Shown here: piece by piece, positions 15,217 through 22,969 of the stretch
Numbering within the stretch: position 1 is the first letter of the stretch
Layout: each line of letters opens with the position of its first letter
Assembly (NCBI GenBank): GCA_030640805.1
Contig: DAOWIS010000043.1
Span: forward strand, 1 to 38,412
Length of the DNA stretch: 38,412 nucleotides
DNA from: a bacterium
Lineage (GTDB): Bacteria; Patescibacteriota; Minisyncoccia; Minisyncoccales; DAOWIS01
Reading direction: 5' to 3'
Notes under the pieces: model-generated
The model's input: the letters and a program-made list of their open reading frames with translations, nothing else
The model's database searches: none
What the model was told of the DNA's origin: nothing
Position numbers and translations under genes: made by a program

Positions 15217-16851
15217 ATGAATTTTCGATATTTTCTTAATCACAAAAGTAAAACTATAACTTCAGCCGCTCTTATTTTGGCATCGGCGGCTATTATAAGT
15301 CGTTTATTAGGGCTATTCAGGGATCGACTTTTAGCTGGTCGGTTTGGAGCAGGAGATGAATTAGATATCTACTTTGCCGCTTTTAGAATTCCTGATTTTA
15401 TTTATAGTATTTTAATTGTGGGAGCAATTTCAGCTGCTTTTATTCCAGTTTTTACTGAATTTTGGCATAAAGATAAAAAAGAGGCCTGGAAATTAACTAA
15501 CGGAGTTTTAAATATTTTTATTTCAATTCTTATTTTGGTTTCTTTAATTTTAATTGTTTTTTGCCCTCAATTAATTAATTTAGTGGCTCCTGGTTTTCAG
15601 GGAGAGAAAAAAGATTTGACGATCCTTCTTACCCGGATTATGTTTTTAAGTCCGATTTTATTAGGGATAAGCAATATTTTTTCTGGAGTTCTTCAATCTT
15701 TTAGAAGATTTTTTATTTATTCTCTGACTCCGATTATGTATAATTTAGGGATTATCTCGGGGATTATAATTTTTGTTCCCATTTGGGGAGTGAAAGGATT
15801 GGCTTTTGCTGTAATTTTAGGAGCCTTTCTCCATTTGGCAATTCAAATCCCTTTTACTTTTTTTTGCGGATTTAGATACCGGCCAATGTTTAATATTTTC
15901 CATCCTGGCATTAAAAAAATTATCAAGCTAATAATTCCCCGAACCATAGGTCTTGGTGCCAATCAGATTAATTTAATAGTAATTACTGCCATTGCTTCTA
16001 CTTTAACTGCTGGCTCCATCGCTGTCTTTAATCTATCTAATAATCTTCAATATATTTTAATAGGAGTGGTTGGGATTTCCTTTGCTACCGCTGCTTTTCC
16101 AACTTTGGCTAAATCATTTTCTTTAAATCAAAAAGAGAAATTTTTAGAAAAATTCTCTTCTACTTTTTTAGAAATTTTGTTTTTAGCCATTCCTCTTTCT
16201 TTTCTTTTCTTTATTTTAAGAGCCCAGATTGTTAGAATAATTTTGGGCACTGGTCAATTTGGTTGGCAAGATACTCGACTTACAGCTGCCGCTTTGGGGC
16301 TTTTTTCTTTGGGAATTTTTGCTCAATGCTTGATTCCCTTGATTTCTCGGACCTTTTATGCTTTTCAAAACACAAAAACACCGGTCAAGATAAGTTTAGT
16401 CAGTATTGCTATTAATATTATTCTTTCTTTTATTTTAGTTTGGGCCTTAAGTTTTCCTAATAATTTTTATTTTTTTATTACCAATAATCTAAAGCTTTTA
16501 GGAATAGAGGATATTAGAATGGTGGGACTGCCTTTGGCTTTTTCTCTTGCCGGAATTTTCAATTTACTTTTTCTTTTTACTGCTCTTTACAAAAAAATAG
16601 GCGATTTTGGACTAAAAAAGATTTTAAAATCTTTTTTCAGAATTTTAACTGCCACTCTATTGATGGCAATAGTTGTTTATTTTATTCTTAGAATTATTGC
16701 TCCTTTCGTAAATATGCAGACCTTTTTAGGGGTCTTTACTCAAGCCCTTGGAGCGGGATTAGTCGGAATCTTTTTCTATTGTCTCTTGGCTAAAATATTT
16801 AGATTCCCTGAACTTGACATAATTATAAATTCTGTTAGAAGAAAGTTATGA
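15217..16851 (+). CDS. murJ: Lipid II flippase MurJ
   Basis: Integral membrane transporter of the MOP superfamily that flips lipid II across the cytoplasmic membrane for peptidoglycan synthesis. 544 residues with about 14 hydrophobic helices. The N-terminal stretch ASAAIISRLLGLFRDRLLAGRFGAGDELDIYFAAFRIPD is diagnostic, followed by GAISAAFIPVF and later SRTFYAFQNTKTP, the classical MurJ helix-10 region. Start 2 nt after DUF4012; stop TGA overlaps the lepA ATG (ATGA), so DUF4012-murJ-lepA is an operon. Confidence 0.95.
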   Translation: MNFRYFLNHKSKTITSAALILASAAIISRLLGLFRDRLLAGRFGAGDELDIYFAAFRIPDFIYSILIVGAISAAFIPVFTEFWHKDKKEAWKLTNGVLNIFISILILVSLILIVFCPQLINLVAPGFQGEKKDLTILLTRIMFLSPILLGISNIFSGVLQSFRRFFIYSLTPIMYNLGIISGIIIFVPIWGVKGLAFAVILGAFLHLAIQIPFTFFCGFRYRPMFNIFHPGIKKIIKLIIPRTIGLGANQINLIVITAIASTLTAGSIAVFNLSNNLQYILIGVVGISFATAAFPTLAKSFSLNQKEKFLEKFSSTFLEILFLAIPLSFLFFILRAQIVRIILGTGQFGWQDTRLTAAALGLFSLGIFAQCLIPLISRTFYAFQNTKTPVKISLVSIAINIILSFILVWALSFPNNFYFFITNNLKLLGIEDIRMVGLPLAFSLAGIFNLLFLFTALYKKIGDFGLKKILKSFFRILTATLLMAIVVYFILRIIAPFVNMQTFLGVFTQALGAGLVGIFFYCLLAKIFRFPELDIIINSVRRKL

Positions 16852-18701
16852 CCCAGAATCAGATTAGAAACTTCGCTATCATCTCTCATATAGACCATGG
16901 AAAATCGACCTTAGCGGATCGATTTTTAGAATTAACTCAGACTATAGAAAAAAGAAAAATGCGAGAGCAATATCTGGATATGATGGACCTGGAAAGAGAG
17001 AAGGGAATAACGATAAAACTCCAACCGGTAAAAATGGAGTTTTATCGAAATCAAAAATCAAAAATCAAAAATCAAAAAGAAAATGAAAAAAATAAAAAAT
17101 TTTATATTTTGAACTTAATTGATACACCAGGCCATGTTGATTTTTCTTATGAAGTTTCGCGTTCTTTGGCGGCGGTCGAGGGAGTGATTTTATTGGTAGA
17201 TGCCACCAAGGGAATTCAGGCTCAGACTTTAGCTAATTTAAATTCAGCCAAAGAGCAGAATCTTTCCATCATTCCGGTTATAAATAAGATAGATTTAACC
17301 AATGCTCAAATAGAGGAAACAAAGAAAGAAATGGCTAATCTTCTTGACTTTAAGCCGGAAGAAATTTTACTAATTTCTGCTAAAAAGAATCTAAACATAG
17401 AACAGGTTTTAGAAAAAGTTATAGAAAAAATTCCTCCTCCAAAAGGAGAAATAAAGAAACCTTTCCGAGCTTTAATTTTTGATTCTCAATATGACCCTTT
17501 TAAGGGAGTAATTACTTATGTAAGAGTAGTAGATGGCAGTATTAAAAAAGGAGAAGAAATTTATTTGATGATTTCTCAAGAAAAAGGGGAAGTTTTAGAG
17601 ATTGGTTATTTTAAGCCAGATTTTACTCCTGTTTCCGAATTACAAGCCGGCGAAATTGGCTATATTGCTACTGGAGTTAAAAATATTGAAAAATGCCGAG
17701 TGGGAGATACGATTATAAACGCAAAACGCAAAATGCAAAAGGCAAAAGTTATGGATGTCGAACCTTTACCGGGTTATCAGGAACCAAAACCAGTGGTTTT
17801 TGCTAGTTTCTATCTTAATAAAGATAGCGACTTCGATTTTTTAAAAGAGGCCTTAATAAAAATCAAACTTAACGATGCTTCGTTAAGTTTTGAACCAGAG
17901 AGATTAGAAGGGCTGGGAAGAGGTTTTCGCTGCGGATTTTTAGGAACCCTTCATTTAGAGATTATTGAGGAGAGATTAAAAAGAGAATACGGACTAAGTT
18001 TAGTTATTACTTCTCCCTCTATTCCTTATAAAATAGTCCGAAAAGGAGAAGAAAAGGAGGAGGAGGTTTTTTCTCCTGCTAAGCTACCTCCTTCTTTTCA
18101 GCTCAAAGAAATTAAAGAACCCTGGATAGGATTGGAAATAATTACTCCTTTTCAATATTTAAGCCAAATTATGAATTTCTTAAAAAGTATTCGAGGCAAA
18201 TATAAGAATACTCAGTATTTAGGGGTAAAAAATATAATAAATTTTGAAATACCTCTTTCGGAAATTATTGGTGGCTTTTATAATCGCCTAAAAAGTATTA
18301 CTTCAGGATATGCTTCTTTTAGTTATAAAGTTTTAGATTGGAGACCAGCTGACTTAGTAAAAATTAATATTTTGGTAGCCGGAAAAAAAGTTGAGGCATT
18401 TTCCCGAATTGTTCCCAAGGACAGCACTTATTCTGTTGCCAAATCAATGCTGAAACGGCTAAAAGAAATTTTACCTCCTCAACTTTTTTCGGTCTCCTTA
18501 CAAGCCGAGATAGAAGGAAGAATTATTGCCAGAGAAAATATCAAAGCCCTAAGAAAAGATGTGACTGCTTCTCTCTATGGAGGAGATTATACCAGGAAAA
18601 GAAAACTTTTAGAGAAACAAAAAAAAGGGAAAAAGAAGTTAAAAACTCATGGCGGAGTAAATATTCCCCCTGAGGTCTTTATTTCCTTTATTAAAAATTA
18701 G
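16848..18701 (+). CDS. lepA: Translation elongation factor 4 (back-translocase LepA)
   Basis: Ribosome-associated GTPase. 617 residues. G1 HIDHGKSTLADRFLE, switch I GITIK, G3 DTPGHVDFSYEV, G4 NKIDL, then domain II, GFRCGFLGTLHLEI in domain III, and the LepA-specific C-terminal domain ending KKLKTHGGVNIPPEVFISFIKN. Two heptanucleotide arrays are translated as insertions: one between switch I and G3 (17048-17075, NQKSKIKNQK) and one in domain II (17721-17748, NAKRKMQKAK). Neither disrupts a catalytic motif. Start ATG overlaps the murJ stop. Confidence 0.97.
   Translation: MTQNQIRNFAIISHIDHGKSTLADRFLELTQTIEKRKMREQYLDMMDLEREKGITIKLQPVKMEFYRNQKSKIKNQKENEKNKKFYILNLIDTPGHVDFSYEVSRSLAAVEGVILLVDATKGIQAQTLANLNSAKEQNLSIIPVINKIDLTNAQIEETKKEMANLLDFKPEEILLISAKKNLNIEQVLEKVIEKIPPPKGEIKKPFRALIFDSQYDPFKGVITYVRVVDGSIKKGEEIYLMISQEKGEVLEIGYFKPDFTPVSELQAGEIGYIATGVKNIEKCRVGDTIINAKRKMQKAKVMDVEPLPGYQEPKPVVFASFYLNKDSDFDFLKEALIKIKLNDASLSFEPERLEGLGRGFRCGFLGTLHLEIIEERLKREYGLSLVITSPSIPYKIVRKGEEKEEEVFSPAKLPPSFQLKEIKEPWIGLEIITPFQYLSQIMNFLKSIRGKYKNTQYLGVKNIINFEIPLSEIIGGFYNRLKSITSGYASFSYKVLDWRPADLVKINILVAGKKVEAFSRIVPKDSTYSVAKSMLKRLKEILPPQLFSVSLQAEIEGRIIARENIKALRKDVTASLYGGDYTRKRKLLEKQKKGKKKLKTHGGVNIPPEVFISFIKN
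17048..17075. repeat. Heptanucleotide array (AAATCAA, 4 copies) in lepA
   Basis: Four exact units, placed between the switch I and G3 motifs of the GTPase domain. Confidence 0.9.
17721..17748. repeat. Heptanucleotide array (GCAAAAC/T/G, 4 copies) in lepA
   Basis: GCAAAAC, GCAAAAT, GCAAAAG, GGCAAAA-type units within domain II just before the PLPGYQEPKP motif. Confidence 0.8.
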
Positions 18702-18727
18702 ATTTATGTTAGGATAGCAGGGCTTTA

Positions 18728-18823
18728 TTACCAAATTAAAGGGGCAAAAAGGAAAGCAATCATTCCTATTATTACCAAGCTTGCCAGTATTATCCAAATT
18801 ATTCTTATCTGTTTTTTCTTCAT
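18728..18823 (-). CDS. Candidate 31-aa single-pass membrane protein
   Basis: In the 136-bp gap between lepA and the FtsB-like gene, the minus strand encodes MKKKQIRIIWIILASLVIIG... ending FAPLIW and a TAA: a Lys/Arg-rich start, one hydrophobic helix of about 20 residues, no more. This is the typical form of small bacterial membrane proteins. No clear ribosome site is seen and the ATG lies in AT-rich DNA that could be a divergent promoter, so expression is uncertain. Confidence 0.45.
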   Translation of the reverse strand: MKKKQIRIIWIILASLVIIGMIAFLFAPLIW

Positions 18824-18837
18824 TATAAAATAATACA

Positions 18838-19257
18838 ATGAAAATTAGAAAAAGACAAAGTTTATTGGCAAAAATGCTCTCTTCAAGGATTTTTATATTA
18901 TTTTTGCTGATAATTTTAATCTTTTTTGGGGTAATAGTAATAAGAAAAAACCGAGAAGCCAGTCATCTTGATGAGAAGATTAGTCAATTAAAAGAAGAAA
19001 TATTATCTTTGGAAGACAAAAGTAAAGAATTAGCTAATCTCATCGAATATTTTAATATTCCTAGTCATTTAGAAAAAGAAGCCAAGAGCCGCCTAAATCT
19101 TAAAAAGGAAGGAGAAAAAGTAGTGATAATAAAAGAGGAGGGTGAAGCCGGTGACCAAGGAAAGGAAAGCCAAGAAGAAGAAACTGAAAAAAGCGAACAA
19201 AAGACATCAAAAATTTCCGATTTATTTAAATGGCTAAAGTCTCTCTTTGGAAAATAA
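18838..19257 (+). CDS. FtsB/DivIC-like septum formation initiator protein
   Basis: 139 residues: short basic N-terminus, one membrane helix (ILFLLIILIFFGVIVI, residues about 19-35), then a coiled coil (DEKISQLKEEILSLEDKSKELANLIEYF) and the short conserved tail xxxLEKEAKSRLNLKKEGEKVV typical of FtsB/DivIC. In other bacteria this protein links FtsL and FtsQ in the divisome. The C-terminal 40 residues are an acidic Glu/Lys-rich tail ending with a short amphipathic helix (DLFKWLKSLFGK), which is an addition to the family. tRNA-Gly starts 4 nt after the stop. Confidence 0.8.
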   Translation: MKIRKRQSLLAKMLSSRIFILFLLIILIFFGVIVIRKNREASHLDEKISQLKEEILSLEDKSKELANLIEYFNIPSHLEKEAKSRLNLKKEGEKVVIIKEEGEAGDQGKESQEEETEKSEQKTSKISDLFKWLKSLFGK

Positions 19258-19261
19258 ATAG

Positions 19262-19335
19262 GCGAGAGTAGTTTAGTGGTAAAACGGTTCCTTCCCAAGG
19301 AACGGTCGGGGGTTCGATTCCCCTCTCTCGCTCCA
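19262..19335 (+). tRNA. tRNA-Gly (anticodon CCC)
   Basis: Acceptor GCGAGAG/CTCTCGC, D arm GTTTAGTGGTAAAAC, anticodon stem GTTCC/GGAAC with loop TTCCCAA, T arm GGGGTTCGATTCCCC, discriminator T and an encoded CCA (19333-19335). Reads GGG. Confidence 0.95.
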
Positions 19336-19346
19336 ATTTTTTAACC

Positions 19347-20795
19347 ATGAAAAACTATCTTCAAACAATTGAAAAAATGAAAGAAGCTGTTAAAAAAGGA
19401 AATGGTTTTGATTGGGTTATTGTAGTTTCTTCAAACAAAGAACAGGCAAAATTTTGGCAGAATCGTCTTCAATACTTAAAAGGACAGGTTATTGGGAAGA
19501 ATACCAAGATATTTTGCCAAGAAGAGGATTGGCAAGATGGTGCCGGTCAACTTTTAGGCACTCTTTATGCTTTTAAGAAAGCCAGTCAGAAAATAGATTT
19601 GCTGAAAGAATTGGGAAGAGGTAAAAAAATTGCTATTTACCATACTGCTGGTCAAGGAAAAAGAATTGCTCCTTTATCTTTCTCTGAAAAAGGAAATAAA
19701 CCGGCTATTAAATTACCAAAATTAGTTAAGCTCAATAAAAAGAAAGTACCAGCCACTATTTTAGAAACTGCTATTTATTCTACCCAAATTTTTGCTTCGA
19801 CCAGAGAAGGTCGTCTCTGTGTCTTTTGGGGAGACCAAATTTTTATTCCTTCAAAAGAAATAAATTTTGGAGAAGATTCTCCAGTAGAAATTTTTAGTAT
19901 TTGGCAAAAATCTCCGACTACCAAAAAAGAGTGGCAGAAAAATTGGCAATCTTACGGTGTATTAATTCCCGCCAAAATTAGAGGAGTTCTCCAAAGAGAA
20001 AAAATTCCTTGGCAGGAGTTTTTAAAGTTTAAAACAAACTTGGTAGGAAAGAGCGTGGGTTCTTTTTCCATATCTTCTGTCTTATTTAAAGAGCTTTTAG
20101 AAGAATTTAAAATTGAATTGAATAAAAAAGTTGGTAGATTAGAAACCGATTTTCATCTTTGGATGCCTTTAACTTCTTCAAAAAAAGATTATTTAAAAAG
20201 AGGAGGGGGCAGTGCTCATTTTACAAGGATTGAAAGGTTAAAAAGATTTTTAGAGAGAGAAAACCCGAATTCAATTTTAATTAAAGAAACAGATTTGGGA
20301 GAAAAGACCTTTTGGTGGGATTTTGGCCAATTATCTTTATATCAAAAGAATTTAATAAAAACTTTAAGTCAAAATTTAGAAGGAAAAATTTTAAGAAAAT
20401 TCTTTGAATTAGACAGATTTTTTATAAAAACAAAAAGCCAGAAAAATACCGAAATTAAAAATTCCATTGTCATTGACTCTCAAGTTAAAGGAAAGATTGA
20501 GAATAGTTTAGTTTTTGGAGTAAAGTCAGAGAATCTGAGGATAAAAAACGCTTTGGTTATAAATAGTCGGACCCAAGATTTTTTTGGTCAAGACGCACTT
20601 TTGTATAATTTATTAGAATCCGAAAGAGTTGTTTTAGAAAAAGAAGAGGTTTTAACCGAAATTCCTCTTAACTCTTCATTAAAAGAAAAGAGTGTGAGAA
20701 TAAAAACCAAATTAAACCGAGACGGAAAAAAAGATTGGCAAAAAAGAATTTTCAAAAATCCTTATTCTTATCAGGAATTAGAGAAATTGATATAG
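19347..20795 (+). CDS. Sugar nucleotidyltransferase-like protein
   Basis: 482 residues, soluble. Near residue 104 it has TAGQGKRIAPLSFSEKGNKPAIKLP, which looks like the nucleotide-binding GxGxR...KPxxxLP signature of nucleotidyltransferase-fold pyrophosphorylases, and then FWGDQIFIP, a plausible metal-binding Asp strand. The region from about residue 370 (NTEIKNSIVIDSQVKG, IENSLVFGV, IKNALVINS) has short repeated strands like a left-handed beta-helix, as in many sugar-1-phosphate nucleotidyltransferases. Distant kin to UDP-sugar or fucose-1-phosphate pyrophosphorylases is likely, but the substrate is unknown. It lies between two tRNA genes and starts 11 nt after tRNA-Gly. Confidence 0.6.
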   Translation: MKNYLQTIEKMKEAVKKGNGFDWVIVVSSNKEQAKFWQNRLQYLKGQVIGKNTKIFCQEEDWQDGAGQLLGTLYAFKKASQKIDLLKELGRGKKIAIYHTAGQGKRIAPLSFSEKGNKPAIKLPKLVKLNKKKVPATILETAIYSTQIFASTREGRLCVFWGDQIFIPSKEINFGEDSPVEIFSIWQKSPTTKKEWQKNWQSYGVLIPAKIRGVLQREKIPWQEFLKFKTNLVGKSVGSFSISSVLFKELLEEFKIELNKKVGRLETDFHLWMPLTSSKKDYLKRGGGSAHFTRIERLKRFLERENPNSILIKETDLGEKTFWWDFGQLSLYQKNLIKTLSQNLEGKILRKFFELDRFFIKTKSQKNTEIKNSIVIDSQVKGKIENSLVFGVKSENLRIKNALVINSRTQDFFGQDALLYNLLESERVVLEKEEVLTEIPLNSSLKEKSVRIKTKLNRDGKKDWQKRIFKNPYSYQELEKLI

Positions 20796-20826
20796 GATAT
20801 ATCTATGGAGGTTGAATCTCATCTTT

Positions 20827-20897
20827 GCCGATGTAGCTTAGTGGCAAAGCAGTGGTTTCGTAAACCACCGACGGCAGTTCAATTCTGCCCATCGGCT
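20827..20897 (+). tRNA. tRNA-Thr (anticodon CGT)
   Basis: Acceptor GCCGATG/CATCGGC, D arm GCTTAGTGGCAAAGC, anticodon stem GTGGT/ACCAC with loop TTCGTAA, T arm GCAGTTCAATTCTGC. No CCA is encoded (TCTT follows), unlike the other two tRNAs here. Reads ACG. Confidence 0.93.
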
Positions 20898-20898
20898 C

Positions 20899-20952
20899 TT
20901 GACAACCATAAACTTATTATGGTATAATATAAGTAGAAAATGATTAGTTCTT
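20899..20952 (+). promoter_or_regulatory. Promoter and TAGTTCTT leader of the 98-aa gene
   Basis: TTGACA (20899-20904), 18-nt spacer, TATAAT (20923-20928), starting 1 nt after tRNA-Thr. TAGTTCTT at 20945-20952 lies in the leader, which runs about 70 nt to the ATG at 21007. Confidence 0.75.
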
Positions 20953-21006
20953 TGGAAAACAAAAATGGGAAGTTAAACCGTTAACCTAAAAGAGGAGGGA
21001 AATAAA

Positions 21007-21303
21007 ATGGACATACATTTTATTTTAAGCTGTTATTCGGTGGGTTATATTATTACCTTACTATACCTATATATGGCTCCACAGAGTTGGAAATCATGGG
21101 AGGATGGCAAAAAAAAGGAAAAAGGTCTAGATCTACTTGTGCGCCGTGCCTTTTTTTCTCTTATTTGGCCGATTATATGGTTTATAGGAGTCTGTAGGGT
21201 AATCTATTTACTCTCTGTGTATACGGGCATTAGTGAGGCGTTTTTTGAACCAATTGAGAGGATGATAGTAAATTGGCTGTGGGGATCTAATCGTGATAAA
21301 TAG
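21007..21303 (+). CDS. Small membrane protein of unknown function (98 aa)
   Basis: Two or three hydrophobic segments: residues about 5-24 (ILSCYSVGYIITLLYLYMAP) and about 48-70 (AFFSLIWPIIWFIGVCRVIYLL), joined by a charged loop (KSWEDGKKKEKGLD). Family not recognised. A strong ribosome site (AGAGGAGGGA) is 7 nt before the ATG. It is a single-gene unit with a canonical promoter and a perfect terminator. Confidence 0.75.
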   Translation: MDIHFILSCYSVGYIITLLYLYMAPQSWKSWEDGKKKEKGLDLLVRRAFFSLIWPIIWFIGVCRVIYLLSVYTGISEAFFEPIERMIVNWLWGSNRDK

Positions 21304-21325
21304 TAATCCCACCTCCAAAAATCTA

Positions 21326-21356
21326 AAAACCTGTCTTTTAAAAGACAGGTTTTTTC
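21326..21356 (+). terminator. Rho-independent terminator of the 98-aa gene
   Basis: AACCTGTCTTTT (21328-21339) and AAAAGACAGGTT (21340-21351) form a perfect hairpin followed by T6. Confidence 0.9.
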
Positions 21357-21375
21357 TATCCCAACAAATCTTCTG

Positions 21376-21433
21376 AATGTTTAGAAGTTCAACTTCCAAA
21401 CATTGACATTAATATTAAGGAAGTTGAACCTCC
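21376..21433. repeat. Double-palindrome repeat, copy 1
   Basis: Two palindromes in tandem: arms of 14 nt around C21390 (AATGTTTAGAAGTT side, one mismatch) and GGAAGTT-G-AACCTCC (21419-21433). The same arrangement recurs at 22537-22588, on the other side of the 241-aa gene. This and the leader below make up the 330-bp gene-free stretch 21304-21633. Confidence 0.8.
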
Positions 21434-21438
21434 ATAAT

Positions 21439-21482
21439 TTGACAAAAATAGGAAGGTGTGATAGCATATAATTGTAGTTCTT
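21439..21482 (+). promoter_or_regulatory. Promoter region and TAGTTCTT leader of the secreted 241-aa protein
   Basis: TTGACA (21439-21444) and TATAAT (21467-21472) are both perfect but 22 nt apart, too long for a standard sigma-70 pair, so the -35 may be a different hexamer. TAGTTCTT lies at 21475-21482. The leader is about 155 nt. Confidence 0.5.
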
Positions 21483-21520
21483 TGAAACCAAAATGTGAAG
21501 AAAGTGGAAATCTTTCAAGA

Positions 21521-21540
21521 AAGGAGGTGAGATTATGTAA
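21521..21540 (+). promoter_or_regulatory. Start-stop minimal ORF in the 241-aa leader
   Basis: A perfect ribosome-binding sequence AAGGAGGTGA (21521-21530) is followed at normal distance by ATG TAA TAG (21535-21543): initiation directly followed by stops. A candidate ribosome-stalling or leader-regulation site. Confidence 0.45.
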
Positions 21541-21595
21541 TAGAAAGAATTAAAATGTTCCCGTAGGTTGTTTTAAATTGTTTCTATTTAAACAG

Positions 21596-21615
21596 TCAGA
21601 GGAAATTTCCTCTGA
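21596..21615 (+). promoter_or_regulatory. Palindrome just before the ribosome site of the 241-aa gene
   Basis: TCAGAGGAAA/TTTCCTCTGA is a perfect 20-nt palindrome ending 3 nt before GAAAGGAGAA. A hairpin here could affect translation or mRNA stability. Confidence 0.5.
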
Positions 21616-21633
21616 TATAGAAAGGAGAAAACA

Positions 21634-22359
21634 GTGAAACAGGTCAGGATGTTATTTGTGATTATTTTGGTGGGCGTTCTTGGGTTTAGTTCCTTCGCAT
21701 GGGCGGGTAACCCGGCGGATCTGACATTTTTGTACCGTTTTCGGACAGGAGAATTTTTTAAGGCAGCCTATGATGGCGGTCCAAGATGGTTTTCTGCCAG
21801 TATCCCTGCTCCAGGTAATACAGTTGTCGAGTTAGACTTAGATGATTTTCTGAAAACTGGAAGCCAAAAAACAGGTTTTTTCTTTTGCTTTTGGCAAAAC
21901 GAGAAGAACACGGAGAGTCTTCTCCAAGCAAGAATTATGAGACAGATATCCGCTAATCTGGACATAATTTTTAACATTGAGATAAGTAAAAATAAGATTA
22001 GCGGGGATGTGGGAATTGATTTTCGCTATAAGCGTCTTGGACTCGGAGTTATTACGCCATTGGATGTTGATAATGGCGGAATTGCCAAGTTTGGTCCGCG
22101 ATTAAATCTAAATCCTATCTCTCTGTATTTCACCACTACTTCAAAGGGTAAAGGTGGAAAGTTCATCTCCGGCATAAGATATAGTGGAAAAGTTGTGATA
22201 GATATAGCTTACGCCTCTCAGAAAAGCAACGAAACTTGGTTTTTTAGAGCTTCAAAAGGGATTAAATCTTCTTTTGGAACTCTAATCCCCGAAATCAGAA
22301 CCAAATTTACCCCCGAAGAGAACTTCTATGGGATAGGACTGGGTTTTATCCCAAAGTAG
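21634..22359 (+). CDS. Secreted beta-strand-rich protein of unknown function (241 aa)
   Basis: GTG start with GAAAGGAGAA upstream. A clear signal peptide, MKQVRMLFVIILVGVLGFSS..., has likely cleavage at the FAWAG site (residue about 24). The mature part has alternating strands (LGLGVITPLDVD, ISLYFTTTSKG, KVVIDIAYAS) and could be an all-beta exported domain. Family not recognised. It is a single-gene unit with a promoter, long leader and terminator, bracketed by two copies of the double-palindrome repeat, which looks like an accessory cassette. Confidence 0.7.
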   Translation: MKQVRMLFVIILVGVLGFSSFAWAGNPADLTFLYRFRTGEFFKAAYDGGPRWFSASIPAPGNTVVELDLDDFLKTGSQKTGFFFCFWQNEKNTESLLQARIMRQISANLDIIFNIEISKNKISGDVGIDFRYKRLGLGVITPLDVDNGGIAKFGPRLNLNPISLYFTTTSKGKGGKFISGIRYSGKVVIDIAYASQKSNETWFFRASKGIKSSFGTLIPEIRTKFTPEENFYGIGLGFIPK

Positions 22360-22383
22360 TTTATCCTAAACTAGCCCCATCAC

Positions 22384-22420
22384 AAACCCTCTTAAGCCAA
22401 AAGCTTTGGAGGGTTTTTTA
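22384..22420 (+). terminator. Terminator of the 241-aa gene
   Basis: AAACCCTC (22384-22391) and GAGGGTTT (22409-22416), with an inner AAGC/GCTT pair, followed by T6. Confidence 0.85.
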
Positions 22421-22536
22421 TTTATTAAAATTTATTTAATCTTGCTTTTATTTAAAGAAAACCATTAATATTAATTAGTAGTGATAGACGAAATCAAGCA
22501 AAATTTAAAAGAATTAAATGAAATTACCCGTCATCG

Positions 22537-22588
22537 AATGTTTAGAAGTTCAACTTCTAAACATTGGCATTAAGGAAGTTGAACTTCG
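22537..22588. repeat. Double-palindrome repeat, copy 2
   Basis: AATGTTTAGAAGTT (22537-22550), C, and its exact reverse complement (22552-22565), then GAAGTTGAACTTC (22575-22587). It matches copy 1 in order and spacing. The rest of the gap 22360-22648 shows only the terminator and a short possible gene remnant at 22481. Confidence 0.85.
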
Positions 22589-22648
22589 CAAGATTTTATT
22601 TTACTTTTGGAAAATTTTATGTTAAATTAAGTTAAACATACCCAGATT

Positions 22649-22969
22649 ATGAAAAGTCAAAAAGAAATTAAGAAAATTGTCAGGCGAATTGCCAGAAATT
22701 ACAAACCAGAGAAAATTTATCTCTTTGGTTCTTTTGCTTGGGGAAAGCCAAATAGAGATTCTGATATTGATTTGTTGATTATAAAGAAAACTAAACAAGA
22801 CTTTTTTCAAAGAAACTTCGCTGTAAGAAAGATTATTGATGGAGTGTTGCCAGTTGATATTTTAGTCCGAACGCCGGAAGAAGTAAAAAAAAGATTAATT
22901 TTAGGAGATTTCTTTTATCGAGATATTGTTAGAAAAGGCAAACCTCTTTATGAAAAATCAAAGAAATAA
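22649..22969 (+). CDS. MNT-type minimal nucleotidyltransferase
   Basis: 106 residues. KIYLFGSFAWGKPNRDSDIDLLIIKK holds the GSxxxG...SDxDL signature of polymerase-beta-fold minimal nucleotidyltransferases (residues about 24-50), and VDILVRTPEE supplies the third acidic strand. In type VII toxin-antitoxin systems, MNT antitoxins add AMP to a partner HEPN toxin. The HEPN gene overlaps the end of this one by 20 nt, which is the usual arrangement. Confidence 0.88.
   Translation: MKSQKEIKKIVRRIARNYKPEKIYLFGSFAWGKPNRDSDIDLLIIKKTKQDFFQRNFAVRKIIDGVLPVDILVRTPEEVKKRLILGDFFYRDIVRKGKPLYEKSKK

Noticed and set aside
22481-22535. Short frame GTGATAGACGAA... in the gap before the MNT gene
   Set aside because: It reads VIDEIKQNLKELNEITRHR and runs into the palindrome repeat. 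It may be a gene remnant, but 19 residues are too few to support it.
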